Source: Deroplatys truncata
Lineage: Eukaryota > Arthropoda > Insecta > Mantodea > Mantidae
Direction of reading: 5' to 3'
Length of the DNA: 64,000 nt
NCBI GenBank assembly: GCA_030765065.1
Contig: CM060977.1
Coordinates: 156,498,052 to 156,562,051 of the forward strand
A program made the translations under genes and the position numbers. Within the stretch, counting starts at the first letter, position 1. Each line of letters opens with the position of its first letter. The notes under the pieces are model-generated. The model saw nothing but the letters and a program-made list of their open reading frames with translations. It did no database searches and had not been told where the DNA came from. Shown in pieces: positions 33,450 to 45,960 of this stretch.

Positions 33450-33731
33450 GTAAGTAAATATGCAGTAGCCTTATCTTCGGCACTGGTTAAGAGTTATGGC
33501 AACGTGCCAGCTTTCTATGCAGTCATACTTTCCTGTAATCTTGTGTAAACGTATAGCATTTCCAAGCATGATTCTCCCTTTCTATATTTTACATTTAATA
33601 TGCTATGTCAATTTAAACATATGTATCATTAGAAAACTATTACAGAGCTTTCTGTGTTTACTTATATAAAATAAAGAAAAATATAAAAATGGACATTTAG
33701 TTATTCTGGTACACAAATATAGTGGTGGTGA

Positions 33732-34551
33732 AATTGAGGCAGTATTTTTTATCGCTTAACTCATATTATCGCAGTTCTCAATGGCTAGTGTTATCTTATT
33801 TGTTGAGCGCCTCTTGTTTTATCATTTTAAATTTGGGTTCTTTGTCCTCCGGCTAGCTATTACAACTCAGTCGAGCAAGTTTCTCTAAGCAGGGCGTGTA
33901 AACGGAAAGGAGTTGTTGCTAAAAGATAACACCGATAAAATAATTTGTTTCTACACTTTTATTGCCGTCACACTTAATTAATAATTCATATATTTAATCT
34001 TTATATACGCCTGACTGAAACTGTGATATTTCCGAATGTAACTACAGTCGTTTTAGTTGCCGCGTACCAATTGCTTCACGTACTTCACATTTTGTAACTA
34101 ACGCTGCGACGTGTACCTCGCGAGAGATTCTTCAGGACTACGCGACACTTGCTTATGGCTCGAGAATATATACTCCTTCACCTTGAATTGCCTAAGCATT
34201 ATAATAGAGCTGCTATTGGTTACCAAATCGCGCCAACATTAGCGTCTGTTTTGTCAGCCAATCACTACTACTAACATATATACTCTAGGGAAGATATTCC
34301 CTCCATTTCTAAAAAAAAGGCACGCTACCCTAACGTCATTTGTTTGTCTCTTCTTAGTGATAGACAACTCACCCCCTCGGTTTATTGTTACTCACTTCTA
34401 TTGTCAGTTTCAGTGAGGCCGTGTAAACTTATTTCCTAACAATACTTATGGTAACAAAATTCTAAAATCCTGTACATACAATAATATTAATTTACACCAC
34501 AATCACTCCGGCATTCACAGCATATTATGATATAAAATACTGCCTCAATAT
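33732..34551. mobile_element. 820-bp element with 15-bp terminal inverted repeats
   Basis: TTGAGGCAGTATTTT at 33,732 is mirrored by AAAATACTGCCTCAA ending at 34,551. The same word begins the LTR-like repeats at 35,341, 51,911 and 53,918. The interior has CCAAT-like and TATA-like words but no coding frame. Either a non-autonomous transposon or two inverted LTR ends. Confidence 0.5.
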
Positions 34552-35000
34552 AAGTCTAATTATACAGTATAAAAATAATAGCCCGCCTATAAGCAATCCG
34601 TGTATAATACAGCCGTTGCATTATGTCTATTTTATTATATATATATATATATATGTATAAAATGTAATGTGAACGTATTTCTTAGTTTCGTAACGTAGGA
34701 GCTGTGAGGATAGAAGCAAGCTGTTTTTCGTAGTAAACAGAATCACAAAATGGAAGAAGGAGGTTTCTAACAATAAGATAACCTTGAGACAATAACTTAG
34801 AAAGCTAAAAATGCTACCAACAGTCCATGGAACGTTTGTAAATGATCACGTGGATGCAGAAAGCCAATTAAAATCAAACTTAAAGTGTTCTGCTAGAGTA
34901 GGCTTAGCCAACCAGAAACTAGAAAGATTAAATGTGAAAATTTAAACCATGGATGCTAAGAGGTGGCGTACCCAAGCAATTCAGTTCAGTGGTTGTAACT
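34552..35000 (+). mobile_element. LTR-like repeat family, partial copy
   Basis: AATAGCCCGCCTATAAGCAAT, GTAGGAGCTGTGAGGATAGAAG and ACCTTGAGACAATAA follow in the same order as in the fuller copies at 35,341, 51,911 and 53,918, with many substitutions. Confidence 0.6.
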
Positions 35001-35340
35001 CAGAGGGTGCAGATATGAGAATTTAGTGCAGTGCTGATAAAAGATAAATTTTGACCTTTAAAACTGTAGTTAGGAACAATATCTCACAGCTGCATATTTA
35101 GATACGCCAGTAAATTGTTATATATTCAACTGCCGTGAAGAAGTAATAAAGAAGTAAGAATTTACAATATGGTTGGTGTAAAGTGTGTAAAGTTATTCTG
35201 CAGTCTTATCACCCCTATTTAGAGATACTTGCTCTTCCACATACCTATCACAGACGTAGCCATGGCATAAATTAATGCATAAAAAGTCATAATTAATTAA
35301 AAATTAAACAAAATGTTATTACACGTAAACTTTATTAAAA

Positions 35341-36290
35341 CATGAGGCAGTATTATTAACACTAAAATGATTTCCGTCAAATTATATAATATAAAATGTA
35401 ATAACAGCCCGCCTTAAAAGCAGTATTGTATAAAATAACATATAAAATGATGTAACAGTCATTGTATTAATGTTTATATTATTGTATACATCTTGAATAA
35501 TAATATGTGAATGTATTACGTAATTTAATAATGTAGGAGCTGTGAGAATAATAGGTCAAACGTTGCTAACAATGAGGTAACAATGAGTTAACCTTGAGGC
35601 AATAATGAATTAGGAAGTTTAATAATGCTACTGGTAATTCTTGGAGCAAAAATAATGTAATTTTTGAGACAGTTTATAAAATAGCCAATCAACAACCTAA
35701 AAAAAGCTCAAGTTAAATAGCCAATCAGAAACTGAAATAGGGCAAATTGTACAAATTCAGAATTCAGTTGCTAGCAGACAGCTTTCCTAACCGGACGCGA
35801 GACGCGTCCTCGAGAAGTTAAATACGTATTCAGTGTGAGACAAAAATAGTTTACGTGTTAAAAACAGCAAGTAATTAATAAAATAATCTTATAGCTCTGT
35901 ATATCAGTGAAGTGTTATTTTAGTCGTGTCAAGCATTAATAAAATGGAGTGAAGTAAAATTATAATCTGTGTAAGCCTACATTCTTCAGCCGCACAACGC
36001 CTTGTTAAGATATTCATGTCTCTACAAATTAAGACTGACGCAGCCGAGGCAAACATAAATATATAATATTTAAAGAAATAGTAAAAATACAAAATTAATA
36101 TTTTAAAACTTGAGGCGCAGGCTACCGGAAACTTTTTACCATACGTGCGGTTGCAACTACTTCAAGTTCGGCTCCCCAACAGTCAAACTACAATACAATT
36201 ACCTCCTCCTTCAATACAACCTACTTCAAATTGGCTTTCCATACGTGAAGCAACAACTTACTTCAAACACATTCGACACCACCCCGCAAA
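35341..36290 (+). mobile_element. LTR-like repeat with leader, copy 1
   Basis: It starts TGAGGCAGTATTATTAACAC. Two CCAAT boxes follow (near 35,690 and 35,722), then an AATAAA in TAATTAATAAAATAATC near 35,876, and finally a leader with repeated motifs of the CTTCAAATTGGCTTTCCATA-CGTG-AAGCAAC type (36,160-36,252). U3-like boxes followed by a poly(A) signal fit an LTR. The repeated motif resembles the TTGGCGCCCAACGTGGGGC primer-binding site of BEL/Pao and other LTR elements. No gag or pol is attached. Confidence 0.6.
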
Positions 36291-36379
36291 ATCATAAGAT
36301 TAAGGTAGGGTTTCACGGCAATGGACGTCACCTGTACGCAAAAAGTATTTATTTATTGATAACACGGATAAATCTAGCG

Positions 36380-36780
36380 GACTTATAAAGATTACATCAC
36401 AAAGTAAGTTCTTTTCGAAAGACCCATTGAGCCGACTTAGTTTTCTTTTCAGGACCATAACAATAAATCCAAGATTCATCGCTAGTAACGATGTTCCAAA
36501 CGAAATCTGAAGTGCGGGCTTGGAAATTTTCCCGAGTTTTTTCTGCACCAATCAATGCATTGTTGTTTTTCATCGGGAATCCAGGGACAGCAAAGTTTTC
36601 TCGCGTCTAACTGTTGATGTAAAATGTTTTGGATTTGACTCATACCAATGTACAATGTCGCCCGAATAAATTCATAAGATGTTCATCGATTTTGTTCAAG
36701 CGTTGCTCGAAAGGCGACAATATTTTCATCAGTAACAGCAGTTCTTGGGAGTCCTTCAGGAAATTCATCACTAAGAAAAA
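36380..36780 (-). pseudogene. mariner transposase fragment
   Basis: The minus strand encodes GLPRTAVTDENI, an FEQRLNKIDEHLM-like helix-turn-helix part, then in another frame NIVTSDESWIYCYGPEKKTK, the first catalytic block of mariner transposases. Stops and frame changes interrupt it and the C-terminal half is missing. The downstream end is bounded by the ~0.85-kb repeat at 36,780. Confidence 0.7.
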
Positions 36781-37677
36781 AATCTGATGTGTTACACTCA
36801 CATGACTTTCTCTACTCTTGTACAATCTATTTTTACAAACGCCTATTCTCCATATGCTGTATGTTAATCGAGATATCGAGATGTCAATCTTATTGCTAAT
36901 TTTCTTGTAGATGCAAGGGTAATATGGTAGCTTTTAAGCGATGGTCAAATATTTTAACGCTGGTTGCTATGCGGCGCATTCCATTCTCTTTGCAAGTCCA
37001 GGACATAAAAAAATGAATAACGAATTTGAGAAAAAGTATAAGTATTGGAAAATTTAAGGGAATAACAAGCAATATCTCGAAAACGGTTCACTCAACAAAA
37101 GAAATGTATATGACATAAGTTGTGTATTTTAACGCGATCTACATTTTTTGTGTAGTAAAATTTTGTCTATCTCTTATGGTTTACCAGTTATGCAAAAGTC
37201 GTTCACAATGAAGAATACTTTTGGAGACATTCCCAGAAAATTCGAGATATACATTTCATTTCTCATGACATTATCTTAAACATATGATATTTTAATCAAA
37301 ATCGTTAGAGCCATTTTTGAGAAAATTAAAATTTTCGAAAAATGTTCCATGTAAAGGGTAGTCTGGGGTGGGGGGATTTTCTTGAAAACCTTCGTGTCGC
37401 ATCTCTGGAAGATACTGAACCTAAATACCAAGTTTGGTGCTTATCCGACTGTTCGTTTTTGAGTTATGCTGTTCACAGACACACAGACACACACACACAC
37501 AGACACACACACAGACACACACACACACACAGACACACACACGGACATGTTTCCAAAAATGCTTTTTTTGGATTCAGGAGGTCTCAAAACATGTATTTCC
37601 GGTGAAATCTCGGTATCGAATTTTTGGGTGGAATGCAATACTTCCCCTACTTACTATACGTAGTAGAGAAAGTAAAA
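36780..37677 (-). mobile_element. ~0.85-kb repeat family, copy 3
   Basis: Full-length reverse copy. It carries a compound (CA)n/(CAGACA)n tract at 37,474-37,541. Confidence 0.9.
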
Positions 37678-37704
37678 ATGAATAACGAATTTGAGAAAAA
37701 GTAA

Positions 37705-38596
37705 AATCTGATGTGTTACACTCACATGACTTTCTCTACTCTTGTACAATCTAATTTTACAAACGCCTATTCTCCATATGCTTCATGTTAATCGAGATAT
37801 CGAAATGTCAATCTTATTGGTAATTTTCTTGTAGATGCAAGGGGAATATGGTAGCTTTTAAGCGATAGTCAAATATTTTAACGCTGGTTGCTATGTGGCG
37901 CATTCCATTCTCTTTGCATGTCCAGGACATAAAAAAATGAATAACGAATTTGAGAAAAAGTATAAGTATTGCAAAATTTAAGGAAATAACAAGCAATATC
38001 TCGAAAACGGTTCACTCAACAAAAGAAATGTATATGACATAAGTTGTGTATTTTAACGCGATCTATATTTTTTGTGTAGTAAAATTTTGTCTATCTCTTA
38101 TAGTTTACCAGTTATGCAAAAGTCGTTCAGAATGAAGAATACTTTTGGAGACATTCCCAGAAAATTCGAGATATACATTTCATTTCTCATGATATTATCT
38201 TAAACATATGATATTTTCATCAAAATCGTTAGAGCCATTTTTGAGAAAATTAAAATTTTCGAAAAATGTTCCATGTAAAGGGTAGTCTGGGGTGGGGGGA
38301 TTTTCTTGAAAACCTTCGTGTCGCATCTCTGGAAGATACTGAACCTAAATACCAAGTTTGGTGTTTATCCGACTGTTCGTTTTTGAGTTATGCTGTTCAC
38401 ACACACACAGACACACAGACACACACACACACAGACACACACACACACAGACACACACACGGACATGTTTCCAAAAATGCTTTTTTTGGATTCAGGAGGT
38501 CTCAAAACATGTATTTCCGGTGAAATCTCGGTATCGAATTTTTGGGTGGAATGCAATACTTCCCCTACTTACTGTACGTAGTAGAGAAAGTAAAAA
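37705..38596 (-). mobile_element. ~0.85-kb repeat family, copy 4, in tandem with copy 3
   Basis: Nearly identical to copy 3 and in the same orientation. The 28-bp junction (AATGAATAACGAATTTGAG-type words) is internal sequence of the repeat, suggesting unequal exchange. (CA)n tract at 38,396-38,460. Confidence 0.9.
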
Positions 38597-39355
38597 CAGA
38601 TCTCTTTTGAATTCGTTGTAGAATTATAAATTCTTGTCTTAGATGGGGCTTCGTCCCAAATACATTTCTAAGCCGATATTAACATCGTTTAGGCGTTAAT
38701 GATGATTTAAAACCATAAAAAAATCATAGCCCGGAAATGTTCTCTAGTCAAGTTAATTTTTGGGTGAACATAACATTTTTAAATGATGATAATTAACAAA
38801 CTATTAGAGCAAGTGGAATAAACTACACGGCAATAAACTTTCAAAACATTTGAAAGTAGCTGTTAAATATAAAGACAATTCATTTGTTTTTAGAAACAAG
38901 GCATTCTAAAACCTTTCAGTATCGTTCTCGTAGGCTTTTAGCACTAAATGACGTTTGTCGTAATGGCAATTAAACCCCTTAGTTCAAATGTTGAAAAATA
39001 AGTAATTTTAAAGAATTTAAGAAACGCTTATTTCAAGACGAAACGTTTAAGATAAACATAAACAATTATTCATAGTTCTTTTTTAGATTTATGCTTAAAA
39101 TTACATTCAGAGATAAACCAAAGGGCAACTGCCGAAATGTACGAAGTAAGATCTGCTTTGATAGAAATTGTTTATTTCTATAGATAATGTCTAGCTTTTT
39201 TTCATTCGAAATCGCCAGGTTAAAAAGCTCATCTGACGGGTAAGAGAGTTCGATATGGTGACGACTGCAGCGTTGTATTCAGAATGTTTTTATAGGAACA
39301 TTCTCATTGTTAGTGTATAGCAACACACGTGTGTCTATATGGTAGTAATGCTTTT
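38597..39355. other. No recognisable feature (intron)
   Basis: AT-rich intronic sequence between repeat copies. Confidence 0.4.
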
Positions 39356-41290
39356 TGCTTTCTCTACTACGTATAGTAAGTAGGGGAAGTATTGTATTCC
39401 ACCCAAAAATTCGATATCCAGATTTCACCGGAAATATACGTTTTGAGACCCCCTGAATAAAAAAAAAGCCTTTTTGGAAACATGTCCGTGTTTGTGTATG
39501 TGTGTGTGTGCGTGTGTGTCTTTGAACAGCATAACTCAGAATCGAACAATCGGATAAACACCAAACTTGGTATTTAGGTTCAGTATTTTCCAGAGATGCG
39601 ACACGAAGGTTTTCAAGAAAATTCCCCCACCACAGATTACCCTATACATGGAACATTTTTCGAAAATTTTAATTTTATCAAAAATGGCTGTAACGATTTT
39701 GATTAAAATATCATATGTTTAAGATATTTTCATGACAAATAAAATGTATATCTTGAATTTTCTGGGAATGTCTCCAAAAGTAAACTATAAGAGATAGACA
39801 AAATTTTACTACACAAAAATATAGATAGTGTTAAAATACACAATTTATGTCATATACATTTTTTTTGTTGAGTGAACCATTTTCGAGATATTGTTTGTTA
39901 TTCCCTTAAATTTTCCAATACTTATAGTTTATCTCAAATGGGAATTAATTATTCATATTTCTTTTTGTCCTGGCAATGCAAACAGAATGGAATACTCCAC
40001 ATAGCAACCAGCTCTTAAAATATTTGACTATCGCTTAAAGCCTACCAATTCTTGCATCTACAAGAAAATTAGCAATAAGATTAACATCTCGATATCTCGA
40101 TTAACATGAAGCATATGGAGAATAAGCATTTGTAAAACTAGTTTGTACAAGAGTAGAGAAGGTCATGTGAGTGTTGCGGCAGTCACCTCCTGTCCGAAGT
40201 TGTGGTTCTTGTTGATGCCCGTTGCTCGCGGCTTACCTTGCTGCATCCTCCATGTTGGCCTCAGATGTTCGCAGTGTGCTGGTTCTATGCATTTTTTTAT
40301 CCTCGGCTAGCTGCAGTAATTTTCTTTAAACTATGTGGAGCATGGACTTATCCTTGGTAAAGGAAGCGTAGATCTCGGGTGGTGGTAAAAGGAGAAATAG
40401 ACGTGCTTTGGTTACGACAAGACGACACTGCAGTTTCTTTTTATTTAGCTAATCCACGTAGTACACAACACTGATATTGCCGCCGTTAATATACTGTCCA
40501 CCGCTGTTGAAATACGCCGCGGATATGACGCGAAGTTTAAATATGCTTATTATCTCTTTACGCGTAGCGACTCTTATGTGTGTTTCGAAAACTGTCTTCA
40601 TTCACTTTTGGCGCGATATCTCTCAAACATCCTGCAGCATCTCTCCCTGCCTGTAGTTTAGCAAAATGTTCACTGACCACATGACAAATGACCCACAAAT
40701 GACAAAATGCCACGAATTTGTTCCTAGCAGATCCATTTATAGTCGCAGGCTTCTGGGGCTGCTTCCTTTCCTATTGGACCATTTTTAGCGCCACTCGACG
40801 CGTCTCACTATTTCATATAAACTTACAGGGATCTCATTGGTCCAAGTTAAACATAAATCGCGGCTTTTCCTAAATTTACCGTTAAGCTAGTTGTCTCTCT
40901 CACTTGGTCACGGCGAATTATCGTATAAAGGAACAAAGACTCTACACCCTCGCTGTATGAACAATGCCCCTGCGATCAGAGAAACATCGTAAAACTAGAT
41001 TTTCTGCCTTCGAAGATACTATCCCTGTAGCTAAAACATTTCGTCGTGGACAGTATTTTAACATAGCGCTTAAATTATTTACATTAAACAATTCATAACT
41101 CCTCTAATATTAGTAACCAAAATACATACATATCGTTAAATCACCCTTCTTAAACTATACAAGCAGTAAAAGAAAAAGATATGTACATAGTATGATTTAA
41201 CATAATAAAAATTAATAAATCAAATTATCTATAATTACATTTCTCGGGCTCGGCCTAGAGTTGCCGTTTCAGTGTAACACATCAGATTTT
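39356..41290 (+). mobile_element. ~0.85-kb repeat family, copy 5, split by an insertion
   Basis: The 5' part runs 39,356-40,173 and the last ~17 bp (AGTGTAACACATCAGATTTTT) resume at 41,271. The interrupting segment is listed separately. The (TG)n tract is at 39,487-39,520. Confidence 0.85.
40174..41270. mobile_element. 1.1-kb insertion, solo-LTR-like, with 4-bp target duplication
   Basis: It splits the conserved end CATGTGAGTGTAACACATC of the host repeat. AGTG is present on both sides (40,170-40,173 and 41,271-41,274), consistent with a 4-bp target duplication. The ends read TTGCGGCAGTC and TTGCCGTTTC; allowing for flanking homology they could be TG and CA of an LTR. It has TATA-like words (CATATAAACTTA, TATAAAGGAAC) and AT-rich sequence near the 3' end, no coding frame. 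Confidence 0.65.
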
Positions 41291-41738
41291 TAGTCATTAG
41301 ATTCTATTCTTGTTACTCAAATGAATCTGAGAGAGTATTTTTCTGTTACAAGTTCATCTAATAATTTAAAAGACATTGATTTGTATTTAGTTAGGAAACA
41401 CTGACGGAGGCAAAATTAAATTTTAATAGTCGATTCTGTTAACTGTGAAGTAACTAAAACAAAAACAATGTACACAAAATTGTACATGTCGAATATTTAT
41501 GTGGGTTACCGGGCAATTCGTGTAACAGTAACTCGATTTTTGTGCCGTAACACTGCCAGTTACTATAAATTGACAGTAATGTTGTTTTACATCACTTCAA
41601 ATAATGGAGCTTATTGTGTAATTTTAACTCCGAGGAAACAAGTCTTTAGCTTGATTACAATTCCATGTGCAGTCAAATTATCAGAACATTTAGCTTCCTT
41701 ACGTGGTTACTTATTTTCTGTGTCTCTGTGTTATGCAG

Positions 41739-41884
41739 ATTACTGAAACACTGGAGTTGCTGGGACTTCAGAATGTCGGTAATACTGCCGTGGGCAACTT
41801 GTCTGGTGGAGAGAGAAAACGTCTTTCTGTCGCTCAAGAGCTTCTCAGAAATGTACCCATCATGTTCTTCGATGAGCCCACGAG
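41739..41884 (+). CDS. ABCG half-transporter, exon with signature motif and Walker B
   Basis: A TTATGCAG acceptor opens in phase 0 and the exon reads ITETLELLGLQNVGNT, the ABC signature NLSGGERKRLSVA, then Walker B PIMFFDEPT. It ends after AG of a split codon at a GTAAGCC donor, and joins in phase with the exon at 48,593 (AG + C gives Ser of the D-loop). The LSGG signature contacts ATP across the dimer and Walker B holds the magnesium and catalytic Glu; both are intact. The intron before is 8,289 bp. Confidence 0.93.
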
Positions 41885-42166
41885 GTAAGCCATCCTGGTT
41901 GTCACTGCTTTTTTTTCAACTAAGGTAATGATAATGGAACTGTAAATATGTCTCCTGCTCATTTGCATTAGGATGCTGTGGACGTTTATGTTCATGACAG
42001 AGGTGAGCAAAGTCTGCCTATTACCCACTCTCGTGTAGGTACACCTGCTGTGCTTGTTTCGCGAGTATATAACCTAATCGAATTCGCTTTGGCTACGCTT
42101 GTTAGGTTCAATTAGTCTCCATGTATATTATTTTTGAGGGCCATTGTAGCTTCTATTCAACTCCCT

Positions 42167-42380
42167 TTACTTTCTCTACTACGTAGAGTAAGTAGAAGTA
42201 TTGCATTCCACATAAAAATACAATGAGATTTCATCGGAAATACATGTTTTGAGGCACCTGAAACCAAATAAAATATTTTTGGAAACATGTGCGTGGTGTG
42301 TCTGTGAACAGCATAACTCAAGAACGAAAACTGGGATAAATACTAAACTTGGCAGTTGAGTTTAGTATCTTCCAAGGAGA
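42167..42380 (+). mobile_element. ~0.85-kb repeat family, copy 6, 5' fragment
   Basis: TTACTTTCTCTACTACGTAG to the TTCAGTATCTTCC region, then broken by the LINE fragment. The expected continuation GATGCGACACGAAG resumes at about 43,373, so the LINE piece appears to have inserted into this copy. Confidence 0.75.
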
Positions 42381-43100
42381 CTGCCGTCCGGTCCTTGTGT
42401 GGAAATGGTTGTTCCATCGACAAAAAGTTCTGGGAAGAACAAGTACCCACATACGGTACTCCCAGGATCCAAGCACATTGTTCATCATCTTCAGCGCATG
42501 CTGGATACCGGCGATGAGATCTCCGCGTTGGAGTTTACCCGGAGTCAATATCGCATGTTAACTTTGTTTCCTTTTACTCCTAGGATTGAAGGGAAACACA
42601 GTCGAAGATGGAAGATTATCTGACAGAATGTCTTCTGCAAATATGTTCCAACTGATTGGCAAGAGACGACCTATGAAGTCTTAAACGAGACCATACCGAC
42701 GGCAGAAAAACTCATGGAAGAACACAATTTAATCAGTGTGCAGTCTGCTCAGGACTTGATACCTTGGAGCACCGGATTGCCTTCTGTCGGCAGGTTGATG
42801 ACACCTGGATGGTGCTCAGGAACTACATATCAAGATGGTATCAACCGGGGGCCCCGCCATGCCTTGAGGAACTGCAGCACCTGGAATTTCGCTTTCAGAA
42901 TATGGCCCTCCAACGCTGTGTGATTTGGTTGGTAACGGGAACGTTACACTGGATCTTTAAACGGGATGTCGACAATGTGGCCAAGAGGGTGGAATGGTTT
43001 GGCTTCTTGAGACTGGAACGGTGGAGGCTGATAAAGTCTGGATTCATCCGCTCAATGCAGCCCTTTATCTCACGTTTTGAGGTCACTAATTAATGCTGTT
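42381..43100 (+). pseudogene. LINE (non-LTR retrotransposon) ORF2 C-terminal fragment
   Basis: Reading across three frames gives a basic region, then YEVLNETIPTAEKLMEEHNL, then a zinc-knuckle C-x2-C-x7-H-x4-C (CAVCSGLDTLEHRIAFC, about 42,740-42,790), then WFGFLRLERWRLIKSGFI. The CCHC box behind the reverse transcriptase is typical of the C-terminus of several LINE clades. Several frameshifts; the reverse transcriptase itself is absent, as expected for 5' truncation. The clade is not identified. Confidence 0.6.
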
Positions 43101-43372
43101 GCACCAATCTATTCAATTTTTGTGTCAGGAGGCATGCAGTGCTATTTAACTTTAGATAATTAAAAAAATACTTTACCTGAAATTTTGAGTATGTATTTTT
43201 CATAATATGTATAAATTTTCACCTAAACCGCAGAATATAGAAATTGATTGAAATATTTATACCAAATTTTGCAATAGTTCTTCTGAATATACCATTTTTG
43301 GTATGCAAAAGCACAGAAAAGCCCCTGGGTACGAGGGCGATAGAGAATTTTTTTTTAAATTTAAAAAAAAAA

Positions 43373-44240
43373 GGATGCGACACGAAGATTTTCAAGAAAA
43401 TCCCCCCAGACTCAATTGTATTGTATTCCACCCAAAAATTCCATACCGAGATTTCAACGGAAATATATATGTTTAAGACCCCCTGAATCCAAAAAAGCGT
43501 TTTTGGAAACGTATGTGTCTGTGTGTGTGTGTGTGTGTGTCTGTGAACAGCATAACTCAGAAACGAACAGTCGGATAAACACCAAAATTGGTATTTAGGT
43601 TCAGTATCTTCCAGAGATGCGACGCGAAGGTTTTCAAGAAAATCCCCCACCTCAGATTACCCTTTACATAGAACATTTGTCGAAAATTTTAAATTTTACA
43701 AAAATGGCTCTAACAATTTTGATTAACATAGCGTATATTTAAGATACTTTCATGACAAACAAAATGTATATCTTGAATTTTCTGGAAATGTCTCCAAAAG
43801 CATTCTTCACTCTTCTTTTGCATAACTGGTAAACCATAAGAGATAGACAAACGTTTACTACACAAGCATGTAGATCGCGTTAAAATACACAATTTATGTC
43901 ACATACATTTTTTTTGTTGAGTGGACCATTTTTGAGATATTGTATGTTATTCTCTTAAGTTTTCCAATACTTATACTTTTTCTCAAATGGAAATTCATTA
44001 TTCATTTTTTGGTCCTGGTAATGCAAAGAGAATGGAATACTGCACATAGCAACCAGCTCTTAAAATATTTGACTATCGCTTAAAGCCTACCAATTCCCCT
44101 TGCATCTACAAGAAAATTAGCAATAAGATTAACATCTCGATATCTCGATTAACATGAAGTAGATGGAGAATAAGCGTTTGTAAAAATAGTCTGTACAAGA
44201 GTAGAGAAAGTTATGTGAGTGTAACACATAATATTTTTTT
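43373..44240 (+). mobile_element. ~0.85-kb repeat family, copies 6 (remainder) and 7
   Basis: 43,373-43,408 continues copy 6; a second copy starts inside its 5' end at about 43,410 (TTGTATTCCACCCAAAAATT) and runs to the CATGTGAGTGTAACACAT end. (TG)n at 43,516-43,541. Confidence 0.8.
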
Positions 44241-44776
44241 AATTAAAATAGAAATAGGAAAATTGAATTACACTTGAAACACTCAATGTCAAGTTGGGGG
44301 CCTCGAAACACGGTTCTATTATTCTCCGTGTCGACGATTTTATCGTTGAAGTTTTTCGGCGAATTCATTATACTAGGAGACTTGTCTGCAGGCCTGAGCA
44401 TATGTAGCAACTCAGGAATTACTGCAAGTATGGAGCTGAATGAGCATGCACTGTCTGTCCTCCAGCTAAAGGTCCCCGGGATAAAAGGTATAGAGGTGGG
44501 ATACTCCACGTTTATCCCGAAGAAATTTCCGTACTCGGGTACAAGCTATGCACATACCACACACGCATTTACATGACTGTTTTATTGCTTAACTGTGATG
44601 AATACAGATAATGGACACCCACTCATTTAGAATGTAGATGATACATTTTAATACATTTATGTTAACTATTCGCACTTTTGATCCTTATAAAGAAGTTACA
44701 CATCACCCATCACACACATCCCACCCGAGGCATTATGGAAAGGTTGCTTGGGTTGTCCTTCTGCTGCCAACTTTGA

Positions 44777-45165
44777 AAATCCGAACATAGCGGAAGGTAC
44801 AGAATGCTGCTAAGCGTAGCCCAGGATTGAGGACCGTAAGCCGCAAAACGTAGCCGAACATAGCGGAAGGTACGGAATGCTGCTAAGCGTAGCCCAGGAT
44901 TGAGGACCGTAAGCCGCAAAACGTAGCCGAACATAGCGGAAGGTACGGAATGCTGCTAAGCGTAGCCCAGGATTGAGGACCGTAAGCCGCAAAACGTAGC
45001 CGAACATAGCGGAAGGTACGGAATGCTGCTAAGCGTAGCCCAGGGTTGAGGACCGTAAGCCGCAAAACGTAGCCGAACTTTGCGGAAGGTACGGAATGCT
45101 GCTAAGCGTAGCCCAGGGTTGAGGACCGTAAGCCGCAAAACGTAGCCGAACTTTGCGGAAGGATG
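44777..45165. repeat. 73-bp tandem repeat, five copies
   Basis: GAACATAGCGGAAGGTACGG recurs every 73 bp (44,782, 44,855, 44,928, 45,001), with a GAACTTTGCGG variant at 45,074 and a partial sixth copy. Stop-free on the minus strand, giving overlapping short frames that I treat as spurious. Confidence 0.93.
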
Positions 45166-45289
45166 ACAGAGCGTCGCCGTAGAATCTGTGAAGCTACACC
45201 CGTACTTTAGTTTCGTAGCTTTTCATATGTTGGTGACATTCATTTAACGACTCTTTGCCTATTCTGTTGGCAACCCTTCACTACCTTCC

Positions 45290-45960
45290 ACCTCAACCGA
45301 GCGCGATGGCTCAGGCGGTTACGTCTGTGGTCCGCTTCGGGAGGTCCCAGGATCGATCTCCGGCGACCGCTCACCCTGGCCCATGGGTTTTTCGTGGTTT
45401 TCCCGGGTCGCCAGGCGAATACTGGAGTGGTTCATATTCTACCACGACTCTCCTTCCTCTCATTTCCTGTACCCCTCATCTTCCTTGTTATCTGTTTCAT
45501 GTTCACAGGACCAGGCGACGGTGTTCGGCGGTTTGCGGCTTGCCGGTGTCTTTCGCTCTGTAACGGTTTCTTCCCCGGCGCCTCGCGTACCACTCAGGTC
45601 TCTCCGCTCTGGGGGACTCTGAAGGTTGGTGGCTTGGTGGCAGGGACCCTGCGGTGTCAGAAGACTTCTATCTGAAAACGTTAGCCTCCCCGTCCGTGCT
45701 TGCGCCCGTCATCATCCGGATCTGGTCGCCCTTGGATCTCTCTCCTCATCCTTCCCTACCAGGGGTCAGGTTGGAAGCACAATGGGCCGACTGGCATGCG
45801 TGCGGTGTTCTGTCCGGTTCCGGGGGCCCCTCCGTGATACGTACCTTTGGCTTTATCTTCCACCTCAAACTGCCAGCTTTGCTATATAGCTGAGATGTTA
45901 AAAGGGAGGATAGATGGATGGGTTGATGGGCTAGATGACTTCGTTCGGGCAACATCTCCT
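45290..45960 (+). mobile_element. SINE-like repeat family B, full copy
   Basis: It opens with a tRNA-like head (GCGCGATGGCTCAGGCGGTT as A-box region, GGATCGATCTCC as B-box). A body follows with TTTTTCGTGGTTTTCCCGGG, ATCCGGATCTGGTCG, CTACCAGGGGTCAGG and CGGGGGCCCCTCCGTG, and a TAG-ATGG tail. The same body occurs inverted at 62,536-63,042. GC-rich compared with the surrounding intron. Confidence 0.65.

Noticed and set aside
37342..38621. Open frames with Thr/His repeats
   Set aside because: Translations of the (CA)n tract inside the ~0.85-kb repeat; the same spurious peptides appear in every copy.
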